DNA of 64,000 bases from Zizania palustris. Taxonomy: Eukaryota > Streptophyta > Magnoliopsida > Poales > Poaceae. The translations under genes and the position numbers were made by a program. The stretch covers positions 29,792,371-29,856,370 of the forward strand of contig JAAALK010000285.1 in NCBI GenBank assembly GCA_019279435.1. Direction: 5' to 3'. The notes below the pieces were generated by a model. It worked only from the letters and a program-made list of their open reading frames with translations. It ran no database searches and was not told the DNA's origin. Below, in pieces: positions 55,453-64,000 of this stretch (the first letter of the stretch is position 1; the number at the start of each line of letters is the position of its first letter).

Positions 55453-58400
55453 TTGGAGGGCACGTGGATCATGGACTCCGGTTGTTCGCGCCATATGACC
55501 GGAGATGCAGCATGGTTCTCTAGCCTCACCACAACCAAGCAAAGGGAACATATCACCTTCGGCAACAATCGAAGGAGTAGAGTGAAAGGTAAAGGTGTGG
55601 TAAGAATAAACTCGATTTTCACTCTCAAAGATGTTGCTTTGGTTGAGAATTTGGGATACAATTTGCTTTCTTTATCTCAATTGCTTGATGAGGGCTTCGA
55701 AGTGCGATTCCATCGCAATACTTCGCAAGTACTCAATTCTGATGGCGTTGTTGTCTGCAAGATCTTTAGAGTTGGGAGAGTTTTTGGAGATGATTTTTCT
55801 GAGTCATCTGGTTCTTTTCATTGTCTTGTTGCACATTCTACTTCTGAGCTTTGGAAGTGGCATAGGAGACTAGGGCATATGAGCTTTGAGTTGCTCGCTC
55901 GTCTGAGTGCCCTAGGTCTGATCCGAGGATTGCCCAAGCTCAAGTTTGAGAAGAATTTAGTTTGCGCTCCTTGTCGACATGAAAAATAATTGCCGCTTCG
56001 CACTCGCCAGTCACCACTGTGATGACTGAACAACCCGGAGAACTTCTCCACATGGACACTGTAGGTCCTTCTCGGGTTAGTTCTTTAGGCGGCAAGTGGT
56101 ATGTGCTAGTTATTGTCGATGATTTCTCTCGCTACTCTTGGGTCTTCTTTGTTGCCAGCAAGGATGAAGTGTTCTCACACTTTCGGAGCTTGGCTTTGAG
56201 ACTTTTCACTGAACTCCCTGGTGCATTGAAATTCATTAGAAGTGATAATGGCACTGAGTTCAAGAACAGTCTCTTTGTTGACTTTTGCATGGAGCATGGC
56301 ATAGAACATCAGTTCTCTGCTCCGCGGGTTCCTCAACAGAACGGTGTCGTTGAGAGGAAGAACTGCACTTTGGTTGAGATGGCTAGGACGATGCTCGATG
56401 AGCATAGGACTCCTAGAAAATTCTGGGCTGAGGCCATGAACACTGCATGTTACATCTCAAACCGAATATTCTTGCGCTCAATTTTGAACTTGACTTCTTA
56501 TGAGCTACGTTTTGGGAGACAGCCCAGGGTTACTCATCTCCGAGTATTTGGCCGTCATTGCTTTATCCTAAAACGTGGTAATTTGGATAAGTTTGAGTCG
56601 TGGTCATCTGATGGGATCTTTTTGGGTTACACTACACATGGTCATTCTTATCGTGTTTATAATTTGGAGACTAACACTGTCATCGAGTCATGTGATGTGA
56701 CTTTTGATGAATCAACCCCCTTTGTTAGTTATGCATTTGAACAGGCAAATGAACACAACATGGAGCAGACCATCTTCGAAGAAGAAGATCCCGGAGATTT
56801 CGAGGATGAACCCCTACTACCCTCGACATCAACCCCCGAAGCCAACCCCGCTTCGACCACTTCGGCACAAGGTCCCGAAGCAACTACCTCGACATCGGTC
56901 ATCTTGGACCACTCCAACACACAAGTTGAGGGGGAGACTGCATCCCGCCACAAGGCTCCACACCATGTTCAAAGGATGCATCCTCCCGTGCAGATCATTG
57001 GTGAGCTTGATCAAAGGGTAACACGTTCTCATGCTCATTTCATTGATTCCGCTTTTGTTGCTTCTTTCGAGCCTTTCGATGTTAGTCATGCACTTTCTGA
57101 TTCTAGTTGGATCAATGCCATGCATGAAGAACTTGAAAATTTTGAGAGAAACCAAGTCTGGACATTAGTTGATCCTCCACCAAATGTTCATTTCATTGGA
57201 ACAAAATGGATTTTCAAAAACAAACAAGGGGAGGATGGGACTATAGTTAGAAACAATGCTAGACTTGTAGCTCAGGGTTATTCTCAATTAGAAGGGATTG
57301 ATTTTACTGAAACTTTTGCACCTGTTGCTCGTCTTGAGGCCATTAGGATTTTGCTTGCCTTTGCGACATCCCGGGGATTCAAACTCTATCAAATGGATGT
57401 CAAAAGTGCTTTTCTTAATGGTTTCATAGGCGAAGATGTTTATGTAAAACAACCCCCTGGTTTTGAAAACCCCAAATACCCACATAAAGTACTTAAACTT
57501 CATAAGGCTCTTTATGGACTCAAGCAGGCCCCTCGGGCATGGTATGACAGACTTAAGTCTTTTCTGCTTGAGCGGGGGTATTTGATGGGATCTGTTGATA
57601 AAACCCTGTTCACTCTCAAGCATGGCAAAGATTTCCTCCTAGTTCAGATTTATGTGGATGATATATTCTTTTGGTGGCTCTTCTCATGCTTTGGTTGCCG
57701 AGTTTGCAGATGCCATGAGCAGGGAGTTCGAGATGTCCATGATGGGCGAACTCACATTTTCCCTTGGTTTGCAAATCAAGCAAAGCAAACAAGGTACTTT
57801 CGTCCACCAGACGAAGTACACCAAGGACCTACTCAAGAAGTTCGACATGACTGATGCGAAGCCACTCGCCACTCCAATGGCTACAACTATAGCATTGGAT
57901 CCTGACGAAGATGGAGAAGCCGTAGATCAGAAGGAGTTCCGAAGCATGATCGACTGCCTCCTCTACATGACTGCTACGAGGCTGGACATACACTTCGCAG
58001 TGTGTCTATGCGCTTGTTTTCAGGCTTCACCACGAGCTTCGCATCGCCAAGCGGTAAAGCGCATTCTCAGGTATCTCAAACATACCCTCGACTTCGGCAT
58101 TTGGTATTCAACGTCTTCCTCTTTGAGTCTTCGAGGTTATTCCGATGCGGATTTTGCTGGGTGTAGGATTGATAGGAAAAGTACCTCTGGTACTTGTCAT
58201 TTTCTAGGTACTTCGCTGGTTTGTTGGTCTTCCCGCAAACAGTCTAGTGTTGCACAATCAACGGCTGAGGCCGAATATGTTGTTGCAGCTAGCTGTTGCT
58301 CTCAGATTTTCTGGATGGTGTCCACTTTGCGGGATTTCTGGTTAGATTATAAGAGTGTTCCACTTTTCTGTGATAACACTAGTGCTATTTGTATTGCAAA

Positions 58401-58593
58401 AAACCCGGTTCAGCACTCCAGAACCAAACACATTGATGTGCGATATCATTTTCTCAGAGATCATAATGAGAAGGGTGATATTGAACTTCAATATGTTGAT
58501 ACCCAACACCAGCTAGCCGATATTTTCACAAAACCCCTCGATGCTTCTCGATTTGCCTACCTGCGTGGGGAACTTGGTATTTGTCACCTTTAA
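55453..58593 (+). pseudogene. pol of the copia element
   Basis: Protease (MDSGCSRHMTGD near 55470), pre-integrase zinc region (WHRRLGHMSFE...CAPCRH), integrase with all three acidic residues (HMDTVGPS, SDNGTEF, QNGVVERKN), RT (FIGTKWIFKNK, ARLVAQGYSQ, QIYVDDIFF) and RNase H (YSDADFAGCRIDRKSTSG, TAEAEYV, ADIFTKPLD). There is a TAG upstream at 55435, a one-base deletion near 55988 and a one-base insertion right after YVDD near 57668. The 611-codon RT-integrase frame 56019-57854 is otherwise clean, but no full polyprotein is possible. Confidence 0.93.
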
Positions 58594-59692
58594 GGCATTT
58601 TGTGAGGGGGAGCAGATTTTAATTGTCTTGTATATGCTCATCATGTGTGAAATTGCATTTACATCTCTTGCAATTATATGCCTGATTATCATTCATGTAA
58701 TCGTGTCCGCTCAGCTCTATTTAATATATTTCAAACATTATGTGCATGATTTTTCTTTCAAAATCAAATCATGCTCACTACTTAGTCGTGAATCTAGCAT
58801 GTTTAGGCAGGACTGTTTTAGCTATCCTTTATCTGCTTGATTGCAACTTGCGAAAATTGTTCTACATACTCATGGCTATTCATCAAGTGTTAAACAATTT
58901 GTTCACATAATCAAAATTCCAAAAATCCATGATTTGCATGCTTCAAAGCAAAAAGATCCAGGTGGGTTTGTTTGTCGCACTACCCTATTCTCGACTGCTT
59001 ACCATTGCACATTGGTCTGAACTGGGATAGTATAGTGTATGCCAAAATCACCACCTTAAGCTTCTGATGGCTCTCATGCCTAGGCTTGGCCTGATTGGAA
59101 AGTATAAGGTGTACAAACAAATAACCCCTGGCATTATGAAAAGAACAACAAAAATTCATTGTTTATCAAGTTTGCTTTCACTGCTCCATTTGAACTGGAC
59201 TTGTTTGTCTAGAGTAGAAATTGACTAGCTTTGCGCAGTCCTTGCTTTTACTTGTCTAGTTACCTTGATTGAGTGGTGATGCTTTTACTTCAAAATGATA
59301 AAATCACATGCTGTCATCATGTTTTTAGAGAATGTTAAATTGAGCTGAGCACATGAAAATTGGTATTAATGTTGGCATATTTTTGCATTATATGTCTTTG
59401 CAATTCTGCTCATTTCGAAGCTTTGCATCTTTTGAAATGCTCCTTGATGCTTGCATTGCCAAAGGGGGAGAAATTTTTACGTTCTCTGCAGAAAGGGGGT
59501 AATATAACTCAGGGGGAGTTTTTATCTTGCCAAGGGAAAGAATTGCCGAAGGGGCTTTTACTCTATTGATAAAGGGGGATTATATTGTCAAGTGACATGA
59601 TTTGGCTCGTTTCTGAGTTTTTATGGTCACTTGTGAGCTGAAATTTTTTCAAAATTTTCTTGAACTTGAATTTGGTTGTCAATGCACTCATC
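58594..59692 (+). other. 3' noncoding region of the copia element
   Basis: 1.1 kb between RNase H and the polypurine tract, with no open frame of note. In SIRE-type elements an envelope-like ORF can occupy this place; I see none. Confidence 0.7.
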
Positions 59693-59703
59693 AAGGGGGA
59701 GAT
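59693..59703 (+). promoter_or_regulatory. Polypurine tract of the copia element
   Basis: AAGGGGGAGAT directly precedes the LTR start TGAGAAACC. Further GGGGGAG runs occur upstream (near 59465, 59512). Confidence 0.75.
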
Positions 59704-61732
59704 TGAGAAACCAAGGGTTGGTTTCGGAGTCTGTGATGAGTGATTGACAGTATTTACCCTCTGATTCAAAGGGGTCCCTCCGAAGGGGTTCGGAGGCTGT
59801 TTCTCTGAAGGGTTCGGTGGGCTCTGGTTGCTGCAGCTGTTGCACCGGAGTGTGCCTGTCGGAGGGGTCCGACAGTAAACAATGAATGGTTGTACCGAAG
59901 GTCTCGGTACTTTGGGCGGTACACCGGAGTGTGTGCCGAAGGTTGCTTACTCGGAGAGAGCTCCGGGGTACTAGAAACACTTGTCTGTTTGTCTGTGGTG
60001 CGCAGGGGACTTCGGAGGCGACGGGCGGTTCGTAGCAAGTGAACCTGGGTCAAGCGGGAGGCTTGGTGCCAGGGGAGCAGGGAGCTCCGTCACGAAGGCT
60101 ACGAAGGGGTCGAGGTCGGACCTCGGGTCGAGGTGCGCCAGGAGAAGGCAGCAAGTGCGGAGCGTGGCTCCGGGTGAAGGGCTCCGAGATGAAGTCCTCG
60201 GAGGCGAGGCACTTCAAAGGGTACTCCGAATGGAGTGACTTTGGAGTTTGGTGGATCAAGTTCTCAGCTGAGGCAAGGTGTTCGGAGTGTGCTCCAGAGG
60301 GAGACACTCGAAGGTTACCCGACGAAGGTCTCAGAAGTCGAGGTATATCGAAGGCATGGTCCGGGTGAGGCTCATCGAGGAGTGTGCTCGGGGAGAGACA
60401 CTGCGACGAAGTGTTCATGGAATGCTTCATGCGGAGGCCTTGGACAAAGGAGGGACTTCGAAGGGTGGTACTCCGAAGGTGGGGCTTCGGAGTGAAGCAG
60501 GCTCCGGAGCAAAGCTGGATCTGGAGTGAGGATGACTTGAGGTACTTCGGCCATGCATGGCTTCGGTACACGGACTGATGGAGTTCGAGCTGGGAGAAGC
60601 TGCGAAGCCGTGGTGGTCCACTCCGAAGGTGTTGGTGTGAAGGCCCAAGGGCTTTGACGGCTTCAGCTCAAAACCGTCACTGTATCGAAGGCTGACTTCG
60701 GTGAAGTGAAGGCCGTCAGGCTCAAGGCTTCTCACCGAAGCTACCGCACCCCTCGCGTGCGAAGGGGGGCTTCAGAAGGGTCCAAGACTGTAAAGGCTAA
60801 CAGTGTCTGCTCTGTAAAAAGCTGACGCTGTCCCCTCTGCAAAGCTGACAAAAGAAGCCTCCAAATAAAGTAGACTACCTTTTGTACCCCTCTGTTCTGA
60901 TGAGACAAAACCAATGTAAACCCTAGGGGTAAAGTAGTCAATTCACATGGGTGAATAGTTGCTATAAATAGTGGAGGCTGGGTAGGTCGCATTTAACACT
61001 TGGAGCATTCATTGTAGAACTCCCGTGCTAGCCACCACACTCTTTATTCATCCTGTGAGTTCAATTTTTGTGTTCCCTGTTCAAGCATCGAAGTCTTGAT
61101 TTTGTGTTCAGTTTCTGCTTGAGCTTGTTTGCATACCTCGCTGCATGCTTCGATCTCTTGTGTGTCACTTCGATTGTCTTGAGGTAGTGCACCGAAGCCT
61201 GTTTGGGCGAAGTGTGTTCTGAGCGAAGTGTGTTTTTCTTTGTGTGTTCGCTCTGTGCAAATTGGAGGCTAGACCTCGCTGATTACTAGCGAAGCACTGA
61301 TCGAAGCCTGTTTTCTTCCCGTGTCGAAGCCCTTTAGCGAAGTCTGTTTTGTGTGTGTTTTGTCCATTGAAGTACGAAGCCTAGCACCAGTTGCCGTCGC
61401 TAAGTATTTTGATCGAAGTCCTCAGAGGGAGGTCCGCTCTTGCGAAGGGTGAAGTGCGAAGCCTACTCGAAGCACCCTGTGTGCGGAGCCTGCACTGACT
61501 TAGCAGAGCTGATTTTTCGGGGTTGTGGGTGGAGCGAAGTCTTCTTGGCTTCGAACTTTTTCTCCTTGCGAAGCCTGTGTTTGGAGCCGTTAAATACCTC
61601 CGAACCTGAACTTCGAAGGGTGTGTTCGAAGCCTGTTCCGTAGAAGACAGAATTAAAATAGAAGGCTATATTTAGTCTGAAATTTTAAAAGCTCCCAATA
61701 ACCCCCCTCTAGTCATCGTTTCCGGTCCAACA
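59704..61732 (+). repeat. 3' LTR of the copia element (2029 bp)
   Basis: Same ends as the 5' LTR; CTATC follows at 61733-61737. Confidence 0.95.
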
Positions 61733-61737
61733 CTATC

Positions 61738-62506
61738 ATCCACAGACCGACAGTCAAACCGAAAGGGTTAACCAAATACTGGAGGATATGCTTAGAGCTT
61801 GCGCTCTAGACTTTGGCGGAATGTGGAACAAGAACTTGCCCTATGCGGAGTTTTCCTACAACAACAGCTATCAAGCCAGCCTGCAAATATCCCCGTTCGA
61901 AGCACTCTACAGACGTAAGTGCAGAACGCCGTTGCTCTGGGATCAGACCGGAGAATCGCAACTGTTTGGGACATACATATTGAGAGAAGCTAAAGAGAAG
62001 GTCAAGATCATAAGGGACCGATTAAAGATAGCTCAGTCCCGACAAAAGAGCTACGCCGATAACCGCCGAAGAGACCTAACCTTTGAGGAGGGTGATTATG
62101 TCTACCTTCGAGTCACTCCCCTCCGCGGCACTCAAAGGTTCAACATGAAAGGCAAGCTAGCACCCCGCTACGTCGGACCTTTTAGATCCTCCGACGGCAA
62201 GGAGAAGTGGCATATCAACTTGAACTGCCTCCATCATTGGCAGGAGTTCACGATGTGTTCCATGTCTCTCAGTTGAAGAAGTGTCTTCGCGTGCCCACCG
62301 AGCAAGCCGATCTTCAATAGCTCAACGTCCAAGAAGACTTGACCTACATCGAGAAACCCATCAAGATCTTGGAAACCAAGGAAAGGGTAACCAGGAGTCG
62401 TGTAGTCCGCTTCTGCAAGGTTCAGTGGGACAACCACCCCGCCGAAGAAGCTACATGGGAAAAGGAAGACGAGCAGAAGGCCCAATACCCCGAGCTATTC
62501 GGGTAG
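61738..62506 (+). pseudogene. pol of element B continued: integrase end and chromodomain
   Basis: Resumes right after the copia target duplication with HPQTDSQTERVNQ, including the last catalytic Glu of integrase. It continues WNKNLPYAEFSYNNSYQ, then PLLWDQTGE and the basic RRDLTFEEGDYVYLRV. A one-base shift near 62185 leads to VFHVSQLKKCLRVP, one TAG near 62318, and a chromodomain (LTYIEKPIKILETKERVTR, VVRFCKVQW, EEATWEKEDE). It ends at TAG 62504-62506. The chromodomain targets integration to marked chromatin and assigns B to the chromoviruses. Confidence 0.9.
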
Positions 62507-62536
62507 CGTTCCAATCTCGAGGAAGAGATTCTTTGT

Positions 62537-62550
62537 AAGGGGGATAGGTT
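62537..62550 (+). promoter_or_regulatory. Polypurine tract of element B
   Basis: AAGGGGGATAGGTT immediately before the LTR start at 62551. Confidence 0.75.
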
Positions 62551-64000
62551 TGTAACACCCCAAATTTTCAAAGGAATAAAAAATATTATTTAATCCAATT
62601 TCCTGAAATTTATTATTTTGGGAATACCTTTAATGCCTTCCTTTACCATTTTGAACTACAACCTAGCTGAAATAGCCAAACCAGGAGCTGAAAATTTTAA
62701 TGTAGGATCCTAAGGCCAAGATATATTTTTGAGAATGTTTACAATTTTTTACCAACATTGGAAGTAGCCCTATTATTTTAAACAAATTTCTGTGATTATT
62801 TTTAATCAGAAAAGATTTTAAACAGTAATGGGCCTCCCTCCTCCCTTTCTCTCTCTCCCGGACGGCCCAGCCCATTACTCTCACCCGCCTCGGACTGACA
62901 GCCTGACCCCACCCATCAGTGACCCCCTCCCCTCTCACAGGCGCGACCGACACCCCGGTCCCACCTGTCGGCGCCATCTGCCCCCCTCTCGGCCGAGCCC
63001 GACCCCACCCATCAGTCGCCTCGCCCGCTTGCTCGCGCCCACTGCCCGGTGGTCCCCACCTGTCGGACCCGTCGTCCACCTCACGCCATAGCCCCCAAAT
63101 CGCGCCGGCCGACGACCTCGCCCTCAGAATCACCTCGCGGCCCATCCCCCATTAAATTGACGCCATTAATCGGTCCCCCCGCACCGCGCCGGCCGTTTCC
63201 CCCCGTTAACCCACACCATTAAGCCACGGGATCAGTGCTCGCGTGCATGGCCGAGCCTCACCGGCGACATTTAAGACCTCCTCTCCTCTTTCCTTGTATA
63301 CGTCGCTCGTTATCCCTCGCCAGTACTCCTATTTAAGCCCCCTGGTCGTCCGCGTTTGATCCCCCACGCCCTCTCGCTGCGAGAAAAAACAGAGCACTTG
63401 CATTTCAGTTTTTAGCGCACCACTGCCGCCCACACTCCAGCCATCGCTCGCCGTCGCTGGAATCCCCCTCCATCCTCGCCGACCGCACCGTTGCGACCGC
63501 AAGGACCTCACCGACCCCGGCCACCACTCCGTCGTCGATGAACCCCACCAGATCGCCGTCGCCGCCAAGGACCCGAACGCCTTCGCCGTCCTCGCTCATC
63601 GCCGACCTTGCTCCGTCGACCGTTCGCCACCGCAAGGGTACCCTCATGTTCCCCTAGTCGTCCTCTTTCCGTTTTAGGCCTTAGGCACGATCGTTGTCGC
63701 TCGTCATGGCCTCTGGCCCACTCGCCTTCGCCGGAGCAGACGACCGGCATGGGTCGAGTACCCGTGCCGTGTCGGATTTAATCCCGACAGTGCAATCATG
63801 ACCGGACGATGCCTGTGACCCCACGTTCGCGATCTAATCCGCACCGTTGGATCTAAACGAAACGTTACGTTTTAATCTCGCGCGTTCATTTCTATTTAAA
63901 TCCTATGCTTAATCCGAGCCGTTCATCGCGTACCGGTTCGATGTTTTAATCCTAGCCGTCCACGTCATTTTAACTCCCCCGCCTCGCCCTCACGCGTTGG
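62551..64000 (+). repeat. 3' LTR of element B, cut by window edge
   Basis: TGTAACACCCC start; 1450 bp visible, aligned with 42738 onward. The remaining ~1.9 kb should continue to the right. Confidence 0.93.

Larger units (their letters stand above)
50854..61732 (+). mobile_element. SIRE/Maximus-type copia retrotransposon (10.9 kb)
   Basis: A complete element: LTRs 50854-52909 and 59704-61732, target duplication CTATC on both sides, primer site, gag, pol in copia order (integrase before RT), a 1.1-kb 3' noncoding part and a polypurine tract. Pol has at least five disruptions. LTRs differ at about 18 of 330 positions compared, plus a 27-bp indel. Confidence 0.95.
42738..64000 (+). mobile_element. 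Tekay-type chromovirus B with nested copia element; right end outside window
   Basis: Its 5' LTR is 42738-46080; the 3' LTR begins at 62551 and is cut by the window. Order: primer site, ORF0, gag, protease, RT, RNase H, integrase, chromodomain, polypurine tract. The copia insertion splits integrase at 50849-50853/61733-61737 (CTATC). The LTRs differ at about 16 of the first 290 positions, so it is older than E. It inserted into the interior edge of Tat element I. Confidence 0.93.

Noticed and set aside
58594..59692. Envelope-like ORF of the SIRE-type element
   Set aside because: Only short frames, no signal peptide or membrane segment in a credible ORF.

Overview
This window is grass (Poaceae-type) nuclear DNA and is almost entirely nested LTR retrotransposons. 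The evidence is tRNA primer sites, polypurine tracts, TG...CA LTRs with 5-bp target duplications, Tekay chromovirus, Tat-lineage and SIRE-type polyproteins, a CACTA transposon and one GT-AG-spliced nuclear gene for a chloroplast protease. I see no bacterial, rRNA, tRNA or CRISPR feature. The species cannot be named from this sequence.

Layout, left to right. (1) 1-7644: a minus-strand Ty3/gypsy chromovirus-type element (C), with decayed pol, gag and an extra upstream ORF0, a perfect initiator-Met primer site and a complete 3.15-kb 5' LTR. It sits in an older plus-strand Tat-lineage element (D), whose RNase H-integrase remnant and 3' LTR start occupy 7645-9933. (2) 9934-33976: a minus-strand Tat-lineage element (E) inserted in the LTR of D (duplication CCGGC). 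A second minus-oriented element (F, 10174-17918, duplication GAAAC) is inserted in the 3' LTR of E. E carries gag-pol; F carries none. Both carry the same five-exon gene on the opposite strand. (3) 22550-30175 contains a 1000-N gap, with about 3.2 kb repeated almost exactly on both sides. This is an assembly duplication, so E is really about 12 kb. (4) 33982-38168: the remaining D LTR, a minus Tat LTR and 3' end (G), a plus Tat LTR with decayed gag (H), and a scrap of SIRE-type LTR. (5) 38690-40484: the 5' half of a host gene for a DEG8-like protease, minus strand, with consistent splice sites. (6) 40860-42737: a Tat LTR (I) interrupted by a 1.17-kb CACTA element. (7) 42738-64000: a plus-strand chromovirus (B) with ORF0, gag, pol and chromodomain. 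Its integrase is split at 50849 by a complete 10.9-kb SIRE-type copia element (50854-61732, duplication CTATC).

All retroelement polyproteins are broken by stops or frameshifts. In the two chromoviruses many stops sit where CAG or CGA codons are expected, as methylcytosine deamination would produce. By eye, the LTR pair of E differs at 5 of 497 positions. The B pair differs at about 16 of the first 290, and the copia pair at about 18 of 330 compared, so the middle nest is younger than the right-hand one.

The most interesting system is the E/F pair. E encodes a replication machinery. F keeps the same 17-nt primer site, related leader and polypurine tract, and the antisense gene, but no polymerase. 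The antisense gene has its own TATA box, identical intron phases in both elements, and exon 5 of exactly equal length (459 bp). Its introns are antisense to the retroelement RNA and so survive transposition.
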